In this document: positions 15,901 to 21,622 of the stretch, in pieces
How the letters are laid out: the number at the start of each line of letters is the position of its first letter
Position numbering within the stretch: position 1 is the first letter of the stretch
Origin: a virus
IMG/VR virus record: IMGVR_UViG_3300025892_000187
Coordinates: 1 to 21,699 of that record
DNA: 21,699 bases
Strand: one strand, 5' to 3'
Translations under genes and position numbers: made by a program
The notes under the pieces: generated by a model
Database searches by the model: none
What the model was told of the DNA's origin: nothing
What the model saw: only the letters and a program-made list of their open reading frames with translations

Positions 15901-16945
15901 CAATGAATACCCCAAAGGACAACCAGATGTAACTGATATATCTCAAGCTACTGATAATGACTTAGTTTATTTAAAGAAAATTAAAGATAATACTATTAAA
16001 TCTAAAGATGGCGATGCAATTACACCCCTGACTAATATTGGTATTACTTTCTTAAGAAGCTCCCCCGAAATTAATAATGAAAGTCATGCTGATTGGGGTG
16101 ATAATGTTATAGGTGCTTTTGATAGTTGGCAAAACGGTGGAATGGTTTTAGGTACTATAAAACCCGAAGGAGTTAGACCTATAGAATTTTCAAATGGGTA
16201 TGTAGCTATATTACCTGAGGCTTATAGTACTTATTTTGCTGAGACCCCTTCTAAAACACCTACATTTAAACCACAAAAAATAGATGGTAAATCTACTACT
16301 TTTATTAAAAAAGATGGCCAAGATATAGAATGTTATGTTGTAACCCAGGCGTATATTTCCGTAGGAACCCCATCAAATATCAATAATGTTAAGATTCGAG
16401 ATTTTAGAACAGGTGAATTTATAGATTCTAAAGCCCCAGATCAAACTCACTATATTAAAAAATCTGATTGTACTACAACCGATAAAGTGTGGTATAATAT
16501 AGCATTTACTAAGGAAGCCTCAGATCTTTTCTTAAATGGCTGGGTAAGAGATAGAAATAATATTAGAACTAATGGTGCTAATGACCAACTAAAATCAGGA
16601 ACTACTCTTCAAGAATTTAGTGCAGGAGATACTGGGTGTTGGATGAGGTTTGATACGTTAGCCGCTACTGCTGGATCTGCTGTACAAGCATTTATTGAAA
16701 ACGATGAGCCTGAAGTTATTAATAACCCCCCAGAACCCTTCTTAATAGAAAACTATGAGGGCTTTGATATTTATGAAATAGAAACCCCAGGAGGATCCCA
16801 ATATTATACTATACCAACTTTAATAGAAGATGGTGAAGTTATACTTAGTGAAGATGATACCACTTATTCTGTTGATGATGTTAAAGAAGAAATAGATCTT
16901 GTATTAGAAAGTTTTAATAATAATGAAATCCCCGATCCTGGATAA
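12902..16945 (+). CDS. Very large baseplate hub protein (gp27-like core with extra domains)
   Basis: This 1347-residue protein is more than three times the length of T4 gp27 (391). At about 168-231, the segments 'YGIVPMPGIIDANIRTKSAYG' (in pieces), 'REAKVNFECHNRRQLEVLEML' and 'MRPGYMVVLEWGW' match the opening of large-phage hub proteins. At about 899-967, 'VIPLEFSAELDGIAGVVIGNMF' (two pieces), 'RLPKAY' and 'WTTDISGKMTILP' match the second hub half, in which WTT-x-I-x-G-x-M is typical. Between them lies a ~650-residue insertion. Two SH3-like patterns follow, at about 1040-1107 (FLRSSPEINN, DNVIGAFDSW) and 1141-1225 (KVWYNIAF, NGWVRDRNNI). A short acidic domain forms the end. It should form the trimeric spike base under the tube. 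No lysozyme motif was recognised. It overlaps both neighbours by 4 nt and 1 nt. Hub identity is fairly secure; the domain details are tentative. Confidence 0.72.
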   Translation: MSIFKDTFRKYVRDQISLREEIISIGNPKDTDTLTGDVISQKNRLSSQHNIELQSGTVVKELDAGAYYNYTLNKQCILRLTSMVDYVENVNLEIGGLEGEQSFNSLKGAALSQNFILEGGVLSDFARVKDGNKITRRVTTPRDSFPRPGQKTNLGYGDLAIGADASRDGYGIVPMPGIIDANIRTKSAYGSLREAKVNFECHNRRQLEVLEMLYMRPGYMVVLEWGWTPYINNRGEVYKGKRLLEDFFADKDGKNSRIYTNNLTQEEVFSGINKLKEFHNGNYDGFLGFVKNFGFQAREDGGFSCYTELISIGEVIDSLKIPSLSTVNGTPSIFANNESTNDGDSNVIISSKKFSNNSGLRDGWDSGDNITTTTVSVDQTTFNNALEAGIFPQYNGLEGLIRSLSNYAHFNSFSSEGGSSITTLDYEDQALSEIFDFSNEDITNAASKDEKEFYEEQAEVASALAQDANYGEQSGDVKMFLRDLVKFQSVNLENYLINVLQIQNKEELRNYIIPVGGRKKKADGGLEYKNPQPFIRWDAFCTLINENLITKDEKGKHPVHIISDRLYDTDDPIEGITKLDPLLHVPIGNYTNTQNNTIIDFSCDANVCILPVQFETNPLESQGGEIDTLGIEDSLGYIPKTDIFPLNYIIGTYDKDKPVYYKGVEISPETPLKITTTDRSRRIGNIFLNINMLTNLAEKNNDNADYTLGKFLNDIWGEVNKVCPNHNFVITDDKEGNTIFVIDLPVDNSEVPLDLHEFIPFSNKNILRKFEYTSNVPSAMSSTIAIQSQDPRSIQDIDGVTFAAFNRSIKNRLLSTNITSNWEKTKNDVTSNASQYESKQNELGIEINRYFSSFFRNLKLTANDKETLGEGNITGILKEYQKNAAYLSMAYSKTSVFNSVIPLEFSAELDGIAGVVIGNMFKVRKDRLPKAYSNANIGFIVFGEEQKITAGQDWTTDISGKMTILPEEGKKPIVTGVTTATFTDEEILKQKSQVSADSNTNEYPKGQPDVTDISQATDNDLVYLKKIKDNTIKSKDGDAITPLTNIGITFLRSSPEINNESHADWGDNVIGAFDSWQNGGMVLGTIKPEGVRPIEFSNGYVAILPEAYSTYFAETPSKTPTFKPQKIDGKSTTFIKKDGQDIECYVVTQAYISVGTPSNINNVKIRDFRTGEFIDSKAPDQTHYIKKSDCTTTDKVWYNIAFTKEASDLFLNGWVRDRNNIRTNGANDQLKSGTTLQEFSAGDTGCWMRFDTLAATAGSAVQAFIENDEPEVINNPPEPFLIENYEGFDIYEIETPGGSQYYTIPTLIEDGEVILSEDDTTYSVDDVKEEIDLVLESFNNNEIPDPG

Positions 16946-17883
16946 TGGCTTATTTACCAAAAAATAAATACAAAGTATTATACACAGATGGAACTGAATT
17001 TAAACTTCTATCTGATGGAAAGTCTTATACTGGAAATTACATTAAATTAAATGATGGAAGGGTATTTGCAGGTGACAGTCCTCAAAACTTAAAAGGCAAA
17101 CTAGGCCCCCTTAAAATCAATCGCAACCAAAATGTTGTAGATAGATATACTAATAATAGAGTATATTCTGCATTACAACGCCAATTATCTAAAAAACAAG
17201 ACGAATATATTCAAATTCCATCTTCAACCCCTATTCCTACTTTATTAGATTATGGTAATGGGTATTTTAATAGATATATTTCAGTGAGATTAAATACGAA
17301 AGAATTTACAGAAATATCAAAGGATACTTATGAAAATTTTAATAAAAGAAAATATAATAAATCTTTAAATAGGATATTTTTTATAAAATGGTCTTTAGGA
17401 GAAAATAATGAAGAAGAAAATACTAAAAGATTACGCCAATTAGAATTCGATATACCTGGAATATTTAATTATTTCCCTAATAAAAATGAATTTGGTTTAA
17501 AAAATGGAGTAATACTATTAAATAATTCAAATAGAATTTATCCTAACGCTCAAATAGTTCCTAAAACATTACCTGCTGCTTATCAATTAGGTAATAAGCA
17601 CCCTAATACTATAGACAATGAAAATGTTCCTAAACACCAACATTGTAAAAGATGTAAATTTTATAACGAAACAACTGGTAATTGTGGAAAATGGAATGCT
17701 ATAGTAGAAACCCAATATTGGTGCAGAGCTTATAAAGGAAAAAATGCAAGTGATATGGTTACGGATAATACACCTCCTGAACCTCCTATTACCCCTTCTC
17801 CACAACCTACATCTTCTCCTACCCCACCAACAACTGTACCTACTTCCCAACCTGTTTCTACTCCTAGTGGTGGATCTTACTAA
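16945..17883 (+). CDS. Tail-module protein with a HiPIP-like four-cysteine motif
   Basis: This 312-residue protein starts with a beta-type N-terminus (SYTGNYIKLNDGRVFAGDSP) of a kind common in phage structural proteins. It has a helical/beta middle, then a Cys cluster at C234, C237, C247 and C260: 'HCKRCKFYNETTGNCGKW' ... 'YWCRAYKG'. The spacing C-x2-C-x9-C-x12-C with FY after the second Cys and aromatics before and after the last Cys resembles high-potential iron-sulfur proteins (HiPIP), which hold a [4Fe-4S] cluster. These are the only cysteines in the protein. The C-terminal 35 residues are a Pro/Ser/Thr-rich, probably disordered tail. The start overlaps the hub stop codon (TAATG), so it is co-translated with the hub and is likely a baseplate component. 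Metal binding (iron-sulfur or zinc) is inferred. Confidence 0.62.
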   Translation: MAYLPKNKYKVLYTDGTEFKLLSDGKSYTGNYIKLNDGRVFAGDSPQNLKGKLGPLKINRNQNVVDRYTNNRVYSALQRQLSKKQDEYIQIPSSTPIPTLLDYGNGYFNRYISVRLNTKEFTEISKDTYENFNKRKYNKSLNRIFFIKWSLGENNEEENTKRLRQLEFDIPGIFNYFPNKNEFGLKNGVILLNNSNRIYPNAQIVPKTLPAAYQLGNKHPNTIDNENVPKHQHCKRCKFYNETTGNCGKWNAIVETQYWCRAYKGKNASDMVTDNTPPEPPITPSPQPTSSPTPPTTVPTSQPVSTPSGGSY

Positions 17884-17904
17884 TTTTGTTCGTATATTTA
17901 AGGT

Positions 17905-19230
17905 ATGTACTACCTTATAGAAACACAAGAGCAATTAGATAGGTTTTTTAAAGATGAGGGTAGCGAATGTTACCTTCAATTTATTACCAATAACGACGAA
18001 ACCCATCCTAAATTACAATCACTGTGTGCTTTGTACATTTATTCATTTAGTAAGGAAAAGGGATTCATTATTAATATAGATCATCCCGAGGCGTTTAAGC
18101 TCAGTTTACCATTAAAATATTTGAAATCTTATACGAATATATTCGTCAAAGAAAAAACCAAAGCTTTACTACACATTCCCACACTCCCTTATACGGATAT
18201 ACAATCCATATATTATTTAATAAAAAACGAACCGTTAGATTCATTACCTAAAACTGGCGCTCACACATATTTTGAGCGTAAATACGGCGCATATAATGCG
18301 AATAAAATCATTCCAATTGCAAAGCACCACGAGGCGTTGACACAAGAGTTTGATGCGTTATACCCGTATATAAACAACTTTAAGGAAGAAGAATCAAACA
18401 AGTGGTACAATGAAATTCTTACACCTACGTTAGCTAAAATGGTAAGTGAGGGATTTAAAATTAACCCCACATTTAAAAAACACTTTGACATCAATGAAAA
18501 GTTTAGCATTAACGAAGATAAGGCTTATGGATGGTACAATTTTTGCACTACAACAGGACGCCCTACAAACAACTTTAATAGCATTAATTTCTCAGCTCTA
18601 AAACACGATAGTGGAGAGCGAGATAGTTTTGAAGCCGACAACGATACATTAATTGAAATGGATTACGAGGGGTATCACCCCCGTATTATAGCACGTTTTG
18701 TAGGACACCATATTGATAAAAGTGAGTCTGTACATAAACAACTAGCTCAAATGTATTTTGAAACAGCTGAGATTAGTGATGAAATGTATAAAAAGAGTAA
18801 AGAATTAACGTTCCAACAAATGTATGGAGGCATAAATAAAAAATACCTTAAACACGAGTACTTTAATAAAACACAAAAGTTTATAGACTCATTGTGGCAC
18901 GAATTTAATACTAATGGATACGTTAAAACTGTAATTGCGAGGCGTAAGCTTTTAAAGGGTAATTATAAGAATATAACGCCACAAAAATTATTTAACTATT
19001 ATATCCAGGCATTCGAAACTGAATACAATATTACTTTGTTATCGCGAGTATTTAAGCTTTTAGAAGGTAAACAAACAAAAATGGTGTTATATGTGTATGA
19101 CTCCATGCTATTCGATTTTTCGTTGGAGGATGGTAAGGAACTCCTTCAATCCCTTAGAGACATAATTTCATCAGATTTTCCCGTAAAGTTAAAGAAAGGA
19201 TATACGTACGCTTCCCTTGAGGCCTTTTGA
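17905..19230 (+). CDS. Divergent family A DNA polymerase-like protein
   Basis: In this 441-residue protein the polymerase motifs of family A are recognisable. They are: TTTGRP at 215-220; motif A 'EMDYEGYHPR' with D253; motif B 'KELTFQQMYGG' with K299, F303 and Y307 in the Pol I spacing; 'TVIARRKLL' at 342-350; 'LFNYYIQAFETE' with N364 and Q368; and motif C 'LYVYDSMLFDF' with D399. Both metal-binding Asp residues are present. Unusual changes are His258 at the steric-gate Glu position (Pol I E710), and Tyr398 and Ser400 flanking the motif C Asp, where His and Glu are usual. The N-terminal ~150 residues follow the outline of the 3'-5' exonuclease domain, but its D-x-E, N-x3-D and Y-x3-D motifs are not visible. 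'LTPTLAKMVSEGFKIN' marks the domain junction, and only ~28 residues then separate it from TTTGRP, so most of the thumb is missing. It may be the replicative enzyme, a subunit of a split polymerase, or a repair polymerase. An AAGG lies four bases before the ATG. Confidence 0.8.
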   Translation: MYYLIETQEQLDRFFKDEGSECYLQFITNNDETHPKLQSLCALYIYSFSKEKGFIINIDHPEAFKLSLPLKYLKSYTNIFVKEKTKALLHIPTLPYTDIQSIYYLIKNEPLDSLPKTGAHTYFERKYGAYNANKIIPIAKHHEALTQEFDALYPYINNFKEEESNKWYNEILTPTLAKMVSEGFKINPTFKKHFDINEKFSINEDKAYGWYNFCTTTGRPTNNFNSINFSALKHDSGERDSFEADNDTLIEMDYEGYHPRIIARFVGHHIDKSESVHKQLAQMYFETAEISDEMYKKSKELTFQQMYGGINKKYLKHEYFNKTQKFIDSLWHEFNTNGYVKTVIARRKLLKGNYKNITPQKLFNYYIQAFETEYNITLLSRVFKLLEGKQTKMVLYVYDSMLFDFSLEDGKELLQSLRDIISSDFPVKLKKGYTYASLEAF

Positions 19231-19238
19231 TATTTATT
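19230..19238 (+). promoter_or_regulatory. Weak match to the ATATTTATA element
   Basis: ATATTTATT begins on the last base of the polymerase stop codon and ends 25 nt before the ATG at 19264. It differs at the last position from the five exact copies, so it may be a weaker promoter or a chance match. Confidence 0.3.
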
Positions 19239-19263
19239 GCCACAACAATGCAATAAACATAAC

Positions 19264-19653
19264 ATGAATAATAAACTTTACTGTACTTTTCTTCAAGGGG
19301 AAACAGTAGAGGAAGTTGTAGGCACAATATTAGAGGAACACGATATTTTATTTAACAAAATTTTTGTTTTAATTTCACCAGAGGAGGATAAAACCATGTT
19401 AACTTACAATATAGATGGACCTGTATATAACCTACAGATTCCTAATACTATCTTAGTACACAGAAAAAAACAAACTAACACTTTGTATACGATTAATGCT
19501 TTAAATGAAGTAATTCGTTATATGAATAATGATGAATTAGATACCTCATACCAAGTTGATTGGACAAAATTTAGAAATTGTCTTCTCCTAACGCGTCCTG
19601 GGGGATTTAAAAAGGTTAAAACCCGCCTTAAGAAAATTATTGAAGTAGATTAA
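19264..19653 (+). CDS. Hypothetical protein in the replication module (129 residues)
   Basis: The ATG at 19264 is preferred to the in-frame TTG at 19237, which overlaps the promoter-like motif. The product is a small soluble alpha/beta-type protein with 'GETVEEVVGTILEEHDILFNK' (in pieces), 'IFVLISPEEDKTMLTYNI', 'TLYTINALNEVIRYM' and a basic C-terminus (RPGGFKKVKTRLKKIIEVD). The strongly basic end could contact nucleic acid or the gp32 acidic tail. I recognise no family. Its position between a DNA polymerase and the single-strand DNA-binding protein suggests a replication accessory or regulator, but no motif proves this. The leader shows no Shine-Dalgarno sequence. Confidence 0.65.
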   Translation: MNNKLYCTFLQGETVEEVVGTILEEHDILFNKIFVLISPEEDKTMLTYNIDGPVYNLQIPNTILVHRKKQTNTLYTINALNEVIRYMNNDELDTSYQVDWTKFRNCLLLTRPGGFKKVKTRLKKIIEVD

Positions 19654-19719
19654 AAAGCCTTTTGGTAATATTTGGATTCCGTGGCCTGGGTTATTATATT
19701 TACCCAAAATTAAAAGGTC
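19654..19719 (+). promoter_or_regulatory. gp32 leader with possible RBS-sequestering structure
   Basis: The 66-nt leader contains the ribosome-binding sequence AAAAGG (19712-19717). CCTTTT at 19658-19663 is its exact complement. The overlapping TTTTGGTAA (19660-19668) can instead pair with TTACCCAAAA (19700-19709) with one bulged C. A third option is TGGGT/ACCCA (19687-19691 with 19702-19706). These mutually exclusive pairings could form a switch or pseudoknot. T4 gene 32 is known to be autoregulated through its leader, so a similar role is plausible. An ATATTTA at 19696-19702 is a partial promoter match. Confidence 0.35.
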
Positions 19720-20472
19720 ATGAATCTAGACGAAATCAGAAAGCGAATGGACCGCTTGCAAAATAAGTCCAATGGAAAATCAGGTGGTGAATTCAGAAAG
19801 AACTTTTGGAAACCACCAAGTGGAGAAAAATCAGTAGTACGTATTGTACCATATAAGCACAATAAAGATGTGCCCTTCACTGAATTATATTTTTACTTCG
19901 GTATTGGTAAACCCCGAATGATGTCACTCTCAAATTTTGATGAGTCAGACCCAATTTTGGAATTTGCTTCTCAACTCCGTAAGTCAAATGAACCAGATAA
20001 TGTAGAGTTAGCTAAGAAACTCTATCCTAAAATGCGTATTTTCGCCCCTGTACTTGTACGTGGTGAGGAAGATAAGGGCGTTCGATTCTGGGAATTTGGT
20101 AAAATGGTATACACTGAACTTTTAGGTGTTATGATGGATGAAGATTATGGTGATATTACCGACATTGCAGCAGGTAGAGACATTACAGTTGAAGTAATTC
20201 CGGCAGCTGAGACAGGTAAAATGTTTGACACAACAACAGTTCGTGTTAAGCCAGTACAATCACCACTTTCAACAGATGGTAGCGCAGCTGAAGGATACCT
20301 TGATGATCAAAAAGATATTAAGGAACTCTTTACTAAGTTTTCATTTGATGAAATGAAAGATTCACTCCAAAAATATTTGGCACCAAGTGAAGAAAATGAA
20401 ACCGTTGAAGTAACCCCACCTGCAAAGGATAAGGTTGACATTAATTCTAAAATAGACGATTTATTCGGTTAA
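19720..20472 (+). CDS. 32: Single-stranded DNA-binding protein, gp32-like
   Basis: This 250-residue protein (T4 gp32 has 301) shows the gp32 plan. A basic N-terminal helix (LDEIRKRMDRLQNK) for cooperative self-association is followed by 'FWKPPSGEKSVVRIVPYKHN' and an OB-fold core with 'FYFGIGKPRMM'. 'FWEFGKMVYTELLGVMMDEDYG' (in pieces) and 'GRDITVEVIP' come next, then an acidic linker and a final 'INSKIDDLFG', a short acidic tip of the kind used to recruit replication proteins. Unlike T4 gp32, which holds zinc through His and three Cys, this protein has no cysteine at all, so the zinc site is absent. It should coat single-stranded DNA in replication and recombination and cooperate with the recombinase encoded one base downstream. 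It has one of the clearest Shine-Dalgarno sequences in the window (AAAAGG). Confidence 0.85.
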   Translation: MNLDEIRKRMDRLQNKSNGKSGGEFRKNFWKPPSGEKSVVRIVPYKHNKDVPFTELYFYFGIGKPRMMSLSNFDESDPILEFASQLRKSNEPDNVELAKKLYPKMRIFAPVLVRGEEDKGVRFWEFGKMVYTELLGVMMDEDYGDITDIAAGRDITVEVIPAAETGKMFDTTTVRVKPVQSPLSTDGSAAEGYLDDQKDIKELFTKFSFDEMKDSLQKYLAPSEENETVEVTPPAKDKVDINSKIDDLFG

Positions 20473-20473
20473 T

Positions 20474-21622
20474 ATGGCAAAGAAAAAATCCAACAATAAA
20501 ACCCCAGAAGGGGGAAGTCTCACTGAAGAATTAGCAGTATCGCTAAATAAAAAATTCAGTAAAGAATACAACCAAGTTGCCTACTTTCTCAATGGAGGGG
20601 ATGAATCGCCAACAGATGTAAAGTCGTGGGTATCTACAGGATGCACACCACTAGACCTAGCGATTGCTAATAGACCAAACGGGGGTTTGCCTGTTAGTAA
20701 AATTGTTGAGATTACGGGCCTAGAGCAAAGCGGTAAATCCCTCCTTGCAGCCCACGTTATAGCTTCTACTCAAAAACAAGATGGAGTAGCAATTTATATT
20801 GACACTGAATCTGCACTTGACGCTCAGTTTTTAACCGCCATTGGCGTTGATGTTGATAAAATGCTTTATATACCCCTTAATACAATTGAGGACGTATTTG
20901 AAGCAATGGAAGACATTATCGTAAAAATTCGCGAAAAACAAAAAGACAGATTAGTCACAATTGTTGTTGACAGTGTTGCTGCTGCTACTACTAAAATTGA
21001 GTCAGCTGCTGACTATGATAAAGATGGATACGCTACTGCGAAAGCCATTATTATGTCAAAGTCAATGCGTAAGATTACTAATTTAATTGGTAAACAAAAC
21101 ATCCTGTGTGTATTTACAAATCAGTTACGACAGAAACTAAACGCTATGCCGTTTGGTGATCAATACACAACATCAGGAGGTAAAGCGCTTCAATTCCATG
21201 CATCTGTTCGCTTGCGACTCAAAGGAGTAGGCAAGATTAAAGAAAAGCTTAATGGAGTTGACACAGTAGTTGGTCAAGAAGTTGAATGTGAAGTTGTAAA
21301 AAACCGCCTAGGCCCCCCTAACCGAAAAGTCCGTTATAGCGTATTTTACGATTCTGGAATTGATGATGTTTTTGGTACTTTAAAGTTACTTAAAGAATAT
21401 GGAGTTGTAAAACAAGGTGGAGCATGGTATAAGTATACTACTGCTGATGGTGAAACACACCAATTTTTAGCTAAAGAGTTTGGTGATTTATTAGAAAGTC
21501 ATCCAACAGCTAAAGAAGAATTATATAAAGCCCTTTGTGACAATTATATTATGAAGTATCGTCACGAGAAAGAAGAAGGTCTAGATCGTGATCCTGACGA
21601 AACAATAGTAGAGAATGAGTAA
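20474..21622 (+). CDS. uvsX: RecA/UvsX-type strand exchange recombinase
   Basis: This 382-residue protein (T4 UvsX has 391) contains Walker A 'GLEQSGKS' (G82-K88-S89), a catalytic Glu in 'YIDTES' (E112), Walker B 'VTIVVDS' (D166), and a DNA-binding loop region 'FTNQLRQKLNAMPFG' followed by 'TTSGGKALQFHASVRLRLK'. The loop 2 region and the following 'VVKNRLGPPNRKVRY' and 'GGAWYKY' look closer to cellular RecA than to T4 UvsX, while the size and the gp32 neighbour fit the phage role. It should form filaments on gp32-coated single-stranded DNA and drive strand exchange and recombination-dependent replication. The gene begins one base after the gp32 stop, without its own ribosome-binding site, so it is probably translationally coupled. 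The C-terminus is acidic (DRDPDETIVENE). The symbol marks function. By sequence, recA would fit as well. Confidence 0.9.
   Translation: MAKKKSNNKTPEGGSLTEELAVSLNKKFSKEYNQVAYFLNGGDESPTDVKSWVSTGCTPLDLAIANRPNGGLPVSKIVEITGLEQSGKSLLAAHVIASTQKQDGVAIYIDTESALDAQFLTAIGVDVDKMLYIPLNTIEDVFEAMEDIIVKIREKQKDRLVTIVVDSVAAATTKIESAADYDKDGYATAKAIIMSKSMRKITNLIGKQNILCVFTNQLRQKLNAMPFGDQYTTSGGKALQFHASVRLRLKGVGKIKEKLNGVDTVVGQEVECEVVKNRLGPPNRKVRYSVFYDSGIDDVFGTLKLLKEYGVVKQGGAWYKYTTADGETHQFLAKEFGDLLESHPTAKEELYKALCDNYIMKYRHEKEEGLDRDPDETIVENE

Noticed and set aside
17587-17934. 115-residue minus-strand ORF over the Pro-rich tail of the HiPIP-like gene
   Set aside because: Its Arg/Ser/Trp-rich product is the reverse reading of the Pro/Thr/Ser repeats, and it would overlap the polymerase start.
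19237-19263. TTG start for the 129-residue gene
   Set aside because: It falls inside the promoter-like ATATTTATT, and an ATG nine codons downstream gives a normal leader.
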